This document shows positions 38,501-50,718 of a stretch of DNA of 64,000 bases, one piece after another; within the stretch, counting starts at the first letter, position 1; every line of letters starts with the position of its first letter. The stretch covers positions 45,523,554 to 45,587,553 of the forward strand of contig OX485803.1 in assembly GCA_950295325.1 (NCBI GenBank). The letters are read 5' to 3'. The notes below the pieces were generated by a model. It made no database searches and was not told the origin of the DNA. It saw only the letters and a list, made by a program, of their open reading frames with translations. The position numbers and the translations under genes are program-made. Origin of the DNA: Polytrichum commune. Lineage: Eukaryota > Streptophyta > Polytrichopsida > Polytrichales > Polytrichaceae.

Positions 38501-40440
38501 GCATATTAGTCGGCTTTTGAGTATGTGTTCCATATGTATATTTTATCTACAATGAGACAAACACTTGGTAGCACAAGGTGTGTGGAGTTGTCAATGCTAT
38601 TAGTGTATGTTGATTCGGAGGTGATGAATCATTGATGATAACCAAGTCTATGGCCAAGTGGTCATGTTGGAATTTGGTCCACGTCAATTTCAAGCGATTC
38701 TCAAGTTGAGATAGTTGTGCATGATAATTATTGGACGTCCACACCAATCGAAATAGGATGTCATTCTTTTGATTGCCATTGGGGGGAAGATGGTGGTCAT
38801 TGCCGTTGTGGTTGTGACTTTTAATTCATTAGAAACATGGTTCGTATGTGGTGTTTTATCACTCGTCTACGAATTTGGATGTTAGTGTGCCTTTCACCAT
38901 GTCTATTCATGAGCTTGGCTCGAGGTAAACATGTTCATGTATGGTGTTTTATGGAATCATCAACATTTGAATCAAAGAAAAAAAACGATGAAGCTAATAG
39001 TTAGAAGACGGTGAACTTGAATGCAACGATATGACATGGAGAATCTTATTGGATCTAGAAGATAGTGAAAGTTGTGTGGAACCTCACTTGCTCCCACATG
39101 CCTTATTGCCAATGAAGTTGCTAAGTTTCAATCAACTTTCAATTCACATGTGATGATTTGGAGGAGGGGGAGAGAGAGAGATGTGTGATGTTTTTTTCTT
39201 TTTCTTTTTCAAGGCCGATTCTAGTCTTGCGAAGTGCACTTCAACTTTGGAAATTTTCATATTTTGAAACTAGTATTGTACGGGCACCTATGGTACAAGT
39301 TCATATAATAATAAGAAGTTCTTTTATATCATGATTGTTATGTTTTTGATTGCTATCAAGAGTGTTTGAAATAACAATAAAGAACATGACATTCGTGATA
39401 TAAAAAGATTTATTCCCTCATTATCACTTGCACATGCTCCTTGCATTTTGTAAATACATCTGATGTAGTTGGTAAGAGTTTTCTTAAAGACCAATCCAAA
39501 CCGGCCTTCCTTATATTCGAGAAAATGACATTTGTGATATTTTTGCGTGCCATGTGACATTTTCATGAATACCATGGAGAGAGAGAGAGAGAGAGATTTT
39601 AACCATGGACATGGTATGGTCTTGTATGTGAACCTGGGGGGGACATGTAACAACAAACCAACTGGTTGAAACAATCAAATATTTGATTCAAATTTCAAAT
39701 CTTATGGAAATTGCTCACCAATAAAAAAAAGTATAAATCTATATCAAGAAAAAATACTATCTTTAGATATGTAGGATATGGACTAGGTGTATTCAAACTC
39801 TCCCCATTCTCCCCAAATTGGTTTGTGGTTAGACACAACTTTAAAAATAATAGCAGGCTAGCGAAAGAAAGAAATATGCCTAAGAATAAAATGGATGACA
39901 CGTTTAAAAAAAAACATATTCTTAGCTCATCGATACACCCTCACATCCCAACAACCTCCAAAACCTGGGATTTGGATGAAGTGATTTGGAAGTAGAAGGG
40001 GACATTGGATGTAAAGGATGAACAACATCCTAGAACATACTGAGAAATTAGTGGAGTGGGATGAAGTGAACGGAACAATGGGCATCATTTGTGAATATTT
40101 GATAAACAAGGGATGAATAGTGGATGAAACTATTACTAGCTTCAGAGTGTCCTCACAAGAGCAGGAAACATGCCTTGCTACCATCAGTATTTCATGCTTT
40201 ATAAGGTTGTTGGCATGCTTGTCCCTCCTTTTATGGTCAAAATTGTTGATTGTCCATTAGTCATTTTATAGAGGGCCTCTCTTTGGAGGTCATCACTAAA
40301 TCAATATTCTCGTGTTAATTGTGATGTACCCGGATTAAAAGATTTGATGTTGGATTATGCACGAAAGAAGTACTAACCATGTCTTGTTGTATTCATCATG
40401 TGAGCATATGATGATTGGAATTGAACAACTCCAAAGAAAT
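32531..40440. other. Gene desert with decayed repeats
   Basis: No functional gene recognised in about 8 kb. The largest open frame is 34,455-34,898 (+), 147 codons, of basic Ser/Lys-rich sequence with no family I recognise. It lies just before a purine run at 34,973-34,981, so it may be a relic of a retroelement 3' region. Simple repeats include a (GA)n run at 39,576-39,596. A dispersed repeat copy lies at about 39,925-40,140. Confidence 0.4.
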
Positions 40441-42520
40441 AATTGGGTCAGACAACCCAAGAAAGAATGGTGCACAAGGGCTAGACAACGCATGAACGAA
40501 TTGTGCAAGGGAGTTAGACGACTCTTGCTTTAGGATCTTTGTGTTGAAGTTAGACAATTCCAACTAGAAGATATGAGTTAGAGGTAGACAACTCCCAATG
40601 GATGCAAGTTATTCACTAGAACTAGACAACTCTCAACGAATAGATATAGTTGGAATCAGACGGTTCCAACTATAATAATGGATGAATGATTATAGTTGGA
40701 ATTGGGCAGTTCCAACTAGAAGAATGAATGAATGAGTCATCAAATTGAAATTAGACAATTCCAATTAGAAGATTGGATGATTAGATAAAGTTGGAAGTAG
40801 ATAATTCCAACTAGAAGAATAGATGAATGCATTAAGTTGGTGGTTTGGGCTCATAGCAATCGTAATATTGTGATAAAGTTGTAAATATTTTTGTAATGTA
40901 CCAAGTTTGAAAGCTCCCCACATTGGTGTCTCATGTGCATTCATGCTTGTGCTATTCTTGTGTCGAAGAGGAATGTGACATTAACTCGGCCAAAGCTTCT
41001 AAAGGGAGACCGACCCTCTATAACATAATCGGTGGACAATGAACTTTTTTTGGTTATAATTGGAGGGACAAGCACATCTTCATACCTTACATGGACTAAA
41101 AAACTGATGGTAGCAAGCAGTGTCTGGAGATAATTATGGACATAACCGGTTGAGATCCTAGTGTTTCCATGTCCAATTGGTCATATGTTGTCATCTTTCG
41201 GTTTTATTTATGAATTTGAGGCATATTCATGAAATTCCTCTAAAATGTTCAGTAATTTTCCTGAAATCTTGAACATCGACCGGTAAATTTCTCAAACTCA
41301 ACCAGTTCATCTATAACTAGCGGGACGGATCTCCATGTTCATTTGTAGCCAAAACAAAAATGCCCTCTCCTGTGGGGGCGCTCTAAATGACCCCCTCACA
41401 TTCTCACAGCCTCCAAAGCCTGAGACTTGGATGAAGTGAATGAAAGCAGGGGGGGACAAAGGATGTAGAAGGTGGATGAATTCCCTCCCAGTGGATGACA
41501 GTGAGGGGCAACCTTTTTTTGGAGTATTTTGAATATTGGTTGGCTGGCTGGCTGTTGGCAATCACATATTGTTGCATATGTGGCTATGACAAACATGTCA
41601 ATTTAGTATATATTGAAGAAAATGACTAAATATGTTCACACATTGACTATACAGTGTGAAAGCAAGATTGAAATATATGACGTTATTTACAATGGAAAAA
41701 TAATAGTCAGAGGCGATACATAAATTGTTTGAGTCTAAAAAGTGGTTATGCGGGTCTACAACCAATTCTCAAATTGGCTAAACCCATGGATTCTCTGTAA
41801 CAATTGGCTTGGGTGTGAGGGGCAAACCTCTTGGGCATATCAACTTTGTAGTGTCATTTGCTTGGTGAGGGGGTGGAGCACTCAAGGTCAGATATCTTGC
41901 TCCCCGAGGAGGATGCCTCCGACTCACAAGCGAAGTGAGCACTCTTGGGAACATAAGGAAGATCCACATGCCCTGTATTGCACGCATTCCTTGAGCTTAC
42001 GAAGTATACTTTGAGGACAATGTTGCGCTTGAACTTACCCCTCTTTGACATGGCTGTGATTGGCATAGTTTCAAGAGTCACATTCAAGGTCGATTGCAAA
42101 GGGTAATTGTTGCCCGCACAATTACCAAGAGGACCATATTACCAAGAGGCGAGCAATAACAAGGGTGTCACGTTGCTTGCTACATGTAAAGGACGATGGC
42201 AACTAAGAGAAGACAATTAGGACCTCTAGATTAGTAGAGGGTGGCACTCATGAAACTTTGTGACTCTAGACATGTGGCGACCATAGTTATGATGGCCCTT
42301 GCCAGTGTGTGAACCTGGATATCTTAACACATGTTTTTCGTGGTCCCCAAATTTGTTTCGATATTTGGACCCTTTTAGCCCTCCAAAAAAAAGAGGCTGG
42401 TGGGTGGGATGAAGGGAAGGGGGACAGCGGGCATCGTTGGTGAATATGCGACGAGAGACGGATGAACAGAAGATGAAGGTTGGATGTGGAGTGGATGAAG
42501 TTTCGGGAAGGGGGCAAGTC
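39925..42520. repeat. Dispersed repeat family, three copies (39.93-40.14, 41.39-41.50, 42.38-42.52 kb)
   Basis: The first two copies share CCTCACAT, then CAACCTCCAAA/CAGCCTCCAAA, GCCTGAGACTTGGATGAAGTG or a close variant, and a G-rich purine tract with GGGGGACA. The first and third share GGGATGAAG, then GGCATC, TGGTGAATATG/TGTGAATATT and GAGTGGATGAAG/TAGTGGATGAAA. The copies are 100-215 bp, in the same orientation, not adjacent. No coding capacity. They could be non-autonomous elements or decayed LTR pieces. Confidence 0.6.
40441..40850. repeat. Tandem array with internal inverted repeats (GTTGGAA...TTCCAAC)
   Basis: Six to seven units of about 50-60 bp carry a small palindrome around a GACAA centre, for example GTTGGAATCAGACGGTTCCAAC near 40,650 and GTTGGAATTGGGCAGTTCCAAC near 40,695. 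Palindromic units are linked by TAGAAGAATGAATGAATGA-like spacers. Early units (40,441-40,620) are more diverged (GTTAGACGACTC, GTAGACAACTCC). Confidence 0.8.
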
Positions 42521-44085
42521 GGCCCTGGCTGCCTGCGGCGTTCCCGTGCGCCCACCTGGCGATGGCGATGGAGCTCCGAAGCTACGCTGCGGTGTTCGTT
42601 TGATGAGCACTTATAAGTTTAAAAGGTAGAAGGCCGCCTCTTGTCGCACGCTTCAAGAGTCTTCGTTGGATTTGAAGTGCGTAAGCAACTTCTTATTGAG
42701 TACGTGTGCCACCACGCTACTCCTCCGGACTCTCATGTTGGCGCCGTGAAATATGGGAAGTTAAATGTTGAGTGAACGCAACGTTGACGCGCGTCCGGAT
42801 TCCTGTAGAGGGCCACAGACGCTCGGGGGCTTCACCCTGGCGGCTGTCGTTGTGCGCTGCGCGGACGATACCGGGACGGAGAGATTTGTGTTGTGGCTTG
42901 AGCAATTGTCGGCGGCGGCGATCGGGTTGTGGCTGCCAGATTTGATCGTGTTGTGACTCCGGTTTATGGTTATGATGTGCTCTGGTAATTGACGTCCTTT
43001 CTTTGCAGCCAACGGGACAGAGAGTCGAATTGACCGAGTCGGAAAATCTGTGAACGAAGAGGTTTAGATTGTTGAATAGCGGGATGGAGGAGTCTTAACT
43101 TGTGGTGGTGAAGGAGGTTGTTCCATTTTACAACGCAAGTTTTTCGTGGGATGTAAAAGACAGATGGCGATGCGTCTGGTGATACGGCAAGGGTTTGTAA
43201 CTTGTACTGACGAAGGGCGGGTATCGGATTCTGTTTGACGAGTGTTGTTGCTTCAACAGGGATACTGAATCACTTCTCCAGCTCCGAGGTTGTTGTATCG
43301 GCTTTCTTGACGATGATGGAAGAGTGCATGAAGCCTGTTGAGGTTGGGAGAGTGCCTTGCGCCGAACGTGCGCTGGGGCTTCCTTGTTGAGGGACCATAT
43401 TTGACGTGACGGCCATGCTTGTTGAAATAGTTTCACTGGTTGAAGAAGAGACGATTGTTCACTTTCTCGGAGGCAAATAAAGCATCGCGGAAATTGAGAT
43501 GGTGATATGATGAGGACATAGGAGCTTTTGTGCCCCCCAGGTTTGCTGCGACTATATATCTCTGGAACGTTCTTCAAATGTCGTGATTCGAAAAAATTCC
43601 TGCGAATTTGCGTGGTCAGCGTAGCACTTGCTCCGAAGTTGCCATAGATCAAATCCGATTCCTTCTTCTGGATCGAATTATAGAGCATGACTACTTGTTA
43701 GCCTCCAAATGTCTGAGAAGACGAATTTCGAAGCTTCAGCTTGGAGTTACGATAGCTAAAGCGGAAACACGGCTGGGAGCGAGCTTAACCGGTAGCATTT
43801 CTCCAGTCTACCAGATAATTTTGCAGCAAAGTGAGAGGGGAGGCTAACACCCGGGAGCTATGTCAATTTCATGGACTTGATTGTGTTCCTCTTTAGATTG
43901 CTTCCAATTCTTACGTAATTCTTCTGGGATTTAGCCATAAATTAGGTCGGTCTCTCTGTAGAATGACTTTGAAAAAGTTTTGAAGTTTCAAGTAGGAGGA
44001 AGGTTTTTCCCAACAGGATTTGTCTTTGGAAAGCCTAGCATAGAAGAGGGCTTGTAGTTGTGACTTGCAGAACCTCGCTAGAAGT
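40851..44085. other. Intergenic region upstream of the two-pore channel gene
   Basis: No gene recognised. The part from 42,480 to 43,000 is GC-richer (GGCGGCGGCGATCGG and similar) and may be a retroelement fragment or an upstream regulatory region. The last several hundred bases before 44,086 would be the 5' UTR and promoter of the channel gene. An upstream non-coding exon cannot be excluded. Confidence 0.4.
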
Positions 44086-47000
44086 ATGAGGAAAAAGGTG
44101 AGAAAGAAAACCCCTCTTCCAGAAATACAGGAGGAGGGGTTAACAACTCCGCTTCGCAGAGGGTCACCCGCATTTGCACATACTAACAGTTTGGATGCAA
44201 GGAGGTTCAATGACATGGAGGCCGGAAACTCACACACAGAGTCCTACTTCACCTCACATGTGGAGATGGCAGCAGCTCTGGTTGATCAGGTCACTAGACA
44301 TATCATTTCTCTCATAGTCTTTTTGGGCATTAAGGGTTCACATTAGCCCACACGATTACTACATGGGTACTTGAACTTCGGGGAAATGGCCAGGTTCACC
44401 TATTATTTTTCAAACGATGGTGGTAATATGTGTGATCTATGATCATGTAGTTAAAGCATAATTATTTCCCATGGGCATTGAATTTTCTGTGCTGACGAAG
44501 TGCAAAGTGTTCATTTGCGAGTGACTTTTTTGTTACATTGCAACTGTGATTGGTATGATGTCTTTGTTCCCATGTCAACGGATGATTAAATGGGAAAATA
44601 AATGTTGTTTATGCACTGCAGGCAATGATGGGCAGGTGGATGCCATTGGCAGTAGTTTATCACAAAGATTACCAAAGTGCCAAGCGAGCGTTTCTGCTGT
44701 ATCACCAATTGTTTCTTGCCCGAGGCATCATTTATTTTGTGATGATGATCTTGCCCTTTTTTGAGGTTAGTCACACTGCAAGTTGATGACACTTCAATTT
44801 ATCGTGGAACAACTTTGTATCATTGACTTTCAACCAGAGAGATTGTGCTCAATGAAATGGTTGGAGCAGAGTAGAGCACGAGGAATGGGAAAGACCTTGG
44901 TGCTGATATATCTTTTGAAAAGCTGGTTGAATGCAATTGCATCTTTCAAATGCTAAATCCTTGTTTCTACAAGAAGACACTAAATCATTGAAAGATATCG
45001 GGAGCTGGATGTGTGTACTTGCTGATACAAATGCATGTATTACTGGCTACATAAAAATTGCACGTTTTTATCTGTGTAGATTCCAGCATGGTGTAGTGGC
45101 GATCTACCACATCCTTGTGGAGACCCAAAGCTTTATCCACTCAGTGGCATACCTTACATTCAGCCATGGATATCTATTACTATTCAGGTGCATGTTCCTG
45201 ATTAAAAAATTCCAGGTTTTGTCATCTTCTTTGGTATCATGTAAGCAGGAGCATGTGTCTGTTGAGGCAAAAGATTGAGAGCTGGTGCTTGAGAAACAAA
45301 AATTGACGCTGGTTGTCTATTTTGTAATTAGAATTCAGGGTCATGGTTCTTGTCTGTACAAAAACTTTCAGGTACAGGCTCCTGTTCTGTGTATAGAGGG
45401 TTTTGAGAGACGATTCTTTTACATCTATTTTCAAGATTTGTATTCTTCTAATTTTGGCAGGGTGATGTAGAACTATGTCTTTGTTTCTACACGCTGACGC
45501 AATACTCCATTATTTGTGTTTGTCTTAATAGCAAGCTGATTACACAATTGTCTTTTCCTTATCACTAAAATAGTGGATCAGGGTTTGCATACTCTAATTG
45601 TGTCCCTTTTATTTTGCAGGTTCTATGTTTGTTAGTACTCATTTGGTCTGTATGCTTACAATGGTACTTTATGAGATCGCAGTTCTGGATTGGTAGAGTG
45701 GGAGTTTATAAGGTACCACTTCTGTGTTCCCTTTAATTGAGGCAAAGAGCTATGTTTCAAGATACTAGATCCATTACTCATAGTATGTTTGCTGCAATGG
45801 ACCTCAACCTTAGTGATGGTATTAAGTGATGCACACAATTTCACTCTAGACTTTGGTACTGTGGGCAGGTGGTGACCTTGGCTGTAATGGTGGTTGGTTT
45901 AGTTGCTTCATCCCTTGGCCTAACTGGATTGATAGGAATCAACATTTCCAAGTACATTCGAATAATGATCCCAGTTGTCTTCAGCAGGTGATTATTTATC
46001 ATGAGCTATTTCAAAATATTGGTTGTATTTGTTTTGTAGTGCAAAGAGTGAACAAATGGATGAGTGAATAAGTTCCTTTCTTATCATAGAATAGAGAATT
46101 TGTTGCTCTTCTGCTTTAACCTTTGTCTTGTGAAATTTATTTAACTTGGTTTAATTTTGGCATCATCAGTATTGGAATGTGATGAGCATGTTTGTGCAAA
46201 ATTCTCGGCTAATTCTTTAATTGGGGGTTCACAAGAACAAAATGTAGGGTATGTGTTTAGCGGGTTTAAGTGACGATTTTTTTCTGCTCACCCTAATATT
46301 TATTTTACGTTTGCAACAGGGCTATTCGAGGATGCTTTCGTATGACTTTGCGGATCATACACACCTTTATAGATATTACGGTATATAAAGTCACCTCGAT
46401 TGGCAAATTTGTAGAATGGCCACACTTTCATGTGGGGCTCAAATGCAGTCATCTGGTCATACTTTGGAGAAACTCACAAGGCTTAGCCCTTTTCAAAATT
46501 TTGCTACTGTATTGGTGATAATTGAACATTGTTTTTGGTCATTGTAGGTACTGGTGGTAAGTTTTGTATTGCTCTCAGCATGGCTGGCAACTGCAATATT
46601 TTCAAAAACTGCAGTGGAGTTCAAGGACTTCAGTTCATCACTACTCAATCTCTTTGTGTTGCTTACGACAGCCAATAATCCTGTGGTTTGGGCTTCTACC
46701 TATGAGGCGAACCGTCTGGCTTTCTTTTTCTTCTTTACATACTTGGTGTTGGGGCTCTTCTTCTTGATGAACTTGGCATTCTCTGTCATCTACAGCAATT
46801 ACAAAGCACAGGTATACAAGCACTTGCATTCCATAACTGTATCCAATTTTGATAAACTATTGCAGAGGTTTGGGTTTCATGCAATGTACTCTTCATTTCA
46901 GGAGCGCCACTTGCTTTTTTAGAACATGATTTGGTCATTTGTGAGATTGAAGTTTAGATCTACAAGAAAGAGAGTGCTTGAAGGTTTATCTTCTCATGGA

Positions 47001-49578
47001 GTCTTTTGGAGTATTCTGTACATCATGACAATATTGGGGCAATAGATGAGAAGTTTCATGCTTAGTGCAGTGGTGAAGAATTGTAGCCACATTATAAGGG
47101 ACATAGAGAAAATTTATTTTACTTCCCATATGGGTGTCCATGTCCTTAACGTACAGTTAGCCAATATATTAGTGAGTCAGAAGAAGCTCAATTAATGAGT
47201 TCTAGACTTTTTTTTTTTTGTGCCGTGATTAGCAAGTCAGAAGAAGCTCAATCAATGAGTTCTGAACTGATTTTTGTTTCTTGCTGTGATCTCACGTGCA
47301 TTGTGAACTATTGTGTCACTAAGGTGCCATGGAATGACGAGTTTGACCTTTTCTTGCCTTGTAGATGGCAGTAGAAGTTGCTAAGAGAATAACTGCCCGA
47401 CAAGGGAATTTGCGGGCAGCTTTCAGTCTGTTGGACACCCGCCATCAAGAATGGATTGATGGGGCAACAATGATTGCACTTTTTCTTGCTATTGGTCGCT
47501 ACAGGTGATATGTTGTCTCAGTACCTCCTTCCTTTTTGGTCGAGTTTTCTTCTCCAGAGTCATATATTTGGAAGTATATAGTTTCATGGCTTCAAACTTA
47601 GTATTGTGATTGCTGTGTCAGAAGGACAGAATGATTTGTCTGACAGTTTCTTTCTGGGATGTAGGCACATACCTGATGTTCGGGCGCGTACAAGCCGACT
47701 TTTTCTTGCCCTCAACAAACGAGGAGACTTCAAGATTTGGTCTGATGAGTTTGAGGAGCTATGTGATGTAATTGCCAAAGAGGTTGAGCGGCAACCGGAA
47801 TTGACTCGCCTCAAGAGACGTCGTAGCAACACAGACATGCATTTTGTGAAACATCCCTTTTATGCCTATGTCATCTGGGCTTTAACACTGTCCTCTTTAT
47901 CAATTGCCATTGCTGCACTTAATGTATGTATCTCACAACCTTGTTTGCTTCTGATTGTCAAGACACATTTGTGATTGATTCAACATATAATTCAAATATC
48001 ATGGAAGTCCTCTTGCTTAGCTTCTCACATTGACCTGAATCAATCAAACAAGGTCCCAGGACATTATGGTTGTTCAATGCTATTTTGTAAGTTGAAAAGC
48101 TTGTCTCTATCTGCAAGATTGAGGTGGATTTGTAGCATTTGAAATAAGATCTGATCCTTGAGCACGTTTGTGTAGGTTTCTGGAGCGGTGGAGGTATTGT
48201 TGATCAGTCTTGAGTTTCTCTTTGGTATGTATATCCTGGTAACTTGTTGGAGCTTAATGGGGGTTGTTTCTTTCTTGTGGAGGAGCCTTTGATGGATGTG
48301 TCAAAGTTTATTATTGTTGTGGATTGTAGGAAGTGAAAGATTTGTGATATTTGATCTTGAATGTATTTGGAATTCAGAGAGGAAATCACAGGCTTCATTG
48401 TTCAATCAAAACCCAGATGGATCCAGTTCCTGCAGTTGTGTATACCACCCAAGAACATCAAAGTTTATGAGTCCATGCCAAAAAAAAACAAACCAATTTA
48501 TCAATATCATTGTGATTTTGTGACTGCAGGTTGGATATTCGTCATGGATGGTGTGATGAAAATATGTGTTCAAGGATGGAAATCTTACTGGCGCTTGCAT
48601 GTGAATCGTTTTGATTTTGTGGTTACTGTACTTATTGCTGCCACTCATGTGACTTCCTTTTTCTATGATGATGTGCGCTACTGGTAAGAAACACTCTTGG
48701 TGTACTATTGAACCTATTCAACCATCAAGATTTTCTTCTGCTTCAGAATTTTCTTCTTTGCAAACAATTTATCTCACATTCTATGAGAAATTTTGAGTTG
48801 CATCCAGGCTTGAGAGTCCTTTGTTTGTTTGTGGAGAGTGATAAATTGGCACTCAACAATTAGTTTGTATATAGCTAAGTAGATTTGGGTGCAATTAATT
48901 CCATTTGGGGTTTACAGTCTGCATACAGTTTACTGAAATGTTGATTGCCTGTGCAGGATATCATATCTCATCATTATTCGGTGCTTCCGAGTGCTTTCCC
49001 TTGTATCCATGGTGTCTCGCTGGAAATTGATGGCGGAAACGTTGTTACATGTAGTTCCAGCAACTGCTCCAATATTGGCACTCCAGTTCGTTGTGTGTTC
49101 CCTGTTTTCACTCATGGGCATGCATCTCTTTGGGGGCCTCGTCTACATGGGAAACCCTGCCTTGGAAGGCACGGAATATGCGTTTCACAATTTCTACGCA
49201 TTCAACTACAACGACTTTGCATCTGCAATGGCGACTTCGTTCAACTTGTGTGTGGTGAACAAGTGGTATGTCTTCATGGATGCGTATGCGGCACTCTCCA
49301 AAAACAAGTGGACTCGCGCTTATTTCATTGCCTTCTGGGCCATTGCGGTTGCGTTCACTCTGAATGTTGTGGTCGCGTTCTTTGCCGAAGCTTTCACGAG
49401 TCAAATGGAGAAAGCCGAGAAACTGAAGGCTCGAGAAAAGCGACGCTCGGAGGAGGACTTGCTGCCCCGCTCAGGGCTTTTGCGGAGGAAATCAAGTGGT
49501 TTTGGTTCATTGCCGCACCGCACCGCAAAATCTTTGTCATATTATGATCTCTATGAAGACATTGTCAAGAAGACATAG
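44086..49578 (+). CDS. TPC: Two-pore cation channel (plant TPC family), divergent
   Basis: Plant TPCs are vacuolar cation channels built of two six-helix repeats linked by EF-hands. Twelve exons close in phase to 738 aa (Arabidopsis TPC1 is about 733): 44086-44289, 44622-44765, 45080-45187, 45620-45712, 45869-45987, 46320-46380, 46548-46811, 47365-47504, 47665-47923, 48176-48224, 48530-48683 and 48957-49578. The N-terminus ends AAALVD as in TPC1. S1 is in exon 2, S2 in exon 4, and S3-S4 in exons 5-6. Pore I has TTANNPVVW (283-291). The EF-hand region is 355-406, S7-S10 lie in exons 9-12, and pore II has VVNKWYVF (631-638). Key positions differ from AtTPC1: filter II Val-Asn-Lys, Ser546 at an S10 Arg position, degenerate EF-hand loops, FSKT (261-264) where TPC1 has FEDT, and a shortened S7-S8 loop. 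The tail is basic (KREKRR-like) and ends YYDLYEDIVKKT. I infer a functional but non-canonical TPC, perhaps the 'type 2' described in bryophytes. Confidence 0.92.
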
Positions 49579-50437
49579 GGGGTTTATTTCATACAGTCTC
49601 TGCTGCTACGCATTGCTGGGATCCAAAGCCTTGTCATCTCTCTCTGCTCTCAAGAGCGACTATGGAAACCTCTCTGGGATAGTAGTTGGTAGGTTTTTGA
49701 AACTAGGACACACATACATTTATTATGATCTCTTCCAAGACCATGCTGACAACAAAGCTGATAGTGTCGGTTGAGCAATGGACCCGTCTCTCAACAATTG
49801 GTCCAGTGATTTTGGTTTGTAACTGTGTTCATCACTAGATTAAAGCAACAGAAGAGTTTAGTATAGTCGGTGCGAGTAGCACACATACCTTTGGAGAGCC
49901 CAAAGTGGTGCTGGACCATTTATTTGTAATTCAAAGATTACTTCTAAAGAGTGTAAAGAATGTAAGCGACAGATATGCACGTGTTTCTGCATCTCATTTT
50001 CCCATTGGGTGCATGCCTGTGCTAATTTGGGCTTTTCTTTTGTAGTCATTCATTTGGTAGTGCATACTTGGTCTTGTTCTCCAACCCCGTGTGGTCTCCA
50101 TTGGATTGACGCATCTGACGTGAGTGCACCTAAGTATTTTATGGACAACTATTTGGATATCAGCACATGTAGGGGTTCCATGAGCACATTATGAATTCCA
50201 CATGAGAACCATGACCTCTCATGCTTTTTCTTTCAGATAGGTACATTTAGACTAAGATGAATGTTAGAAAGCATACCAAGTTGTGTTAGAAAGCTTTAGA
50301 ATTCTTTTATAGATCATTCACCTTAAGAACTGAGAATCTTGCAGTAAATAGAATTCATATCTTCACCAAACCCCCAGTGATGGACAGCTCTTTGGAATTA
50401 TATGAGGTGTTTCATAATTACATACCACTCATTGTCT
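49579..50437. other. 3' flank of TPC gene, no further gene
   Basis: Likely 3' UTR followed by intergenic DNA. No other feature seen before the first tRNA gene. Confidence 0.5.
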
Positions 50438-50511
50438 GACCGCGTAGCGCAGTGGATTAGCGCGTTGGACTTCGGATCCAAAGGTCGGGGGTTCGAATCC
50501 CCTCGTGGTCG
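50438..50511 (+). tRNA. tRNA-Arg (anticodon UCG)
   Basis: This 74-nt cloverleaf includes the discriminator base. Acceptor GACCGCG pairs with CGTGGTC. The D arm includes GCGCAGTGGATTAGCGC. The anticodon stem is TTGGA/TCCAA with loop CTTCGGA, so the anticodon is TCG. The T arm has CGGGGGTTCGAATCCCCTCG. No intron. It decodes CGA and probably other CGN Arg codons. Confidence 0.97.
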
Positions 50512-50718
50512 ATTGCTTCTGTTTTCTAATATGTAGAGACACCCTTCTTTTGAGGTTTTGTTCTGACCAGGATACAAGAGTATCCTGCACGTACAGTGTA
50601 GGGCTTTTATAAGGTCAGGTATCCTATTTATAGACATTGGTTTTGCAATTTTACATAATTGAACGGCTCTAAGATTGTGGAGGTGAGAAACGACATTTGT
50701 GTCATCTTCCTAGCATCT

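Noticed and set aside
42721-42760. GTTGGCGCCGTGAAA, resembling the primer-binding site next to some plant retroelement LTRs
   Set aside because: Only the first ~10 bases match the usual TGGCGCCGTTGCCGG context. No LTR boundary, gag or pol sequence is nearby.
45363-45465. Possible extra TPC exon with splice-like borders (APVLCIEGFE...)
   Set aside because: Exon 3 joins directly in phase to the exon at 45,620 to give the expected S2 helix and FW motif. The extra piece has no TPC similarity.
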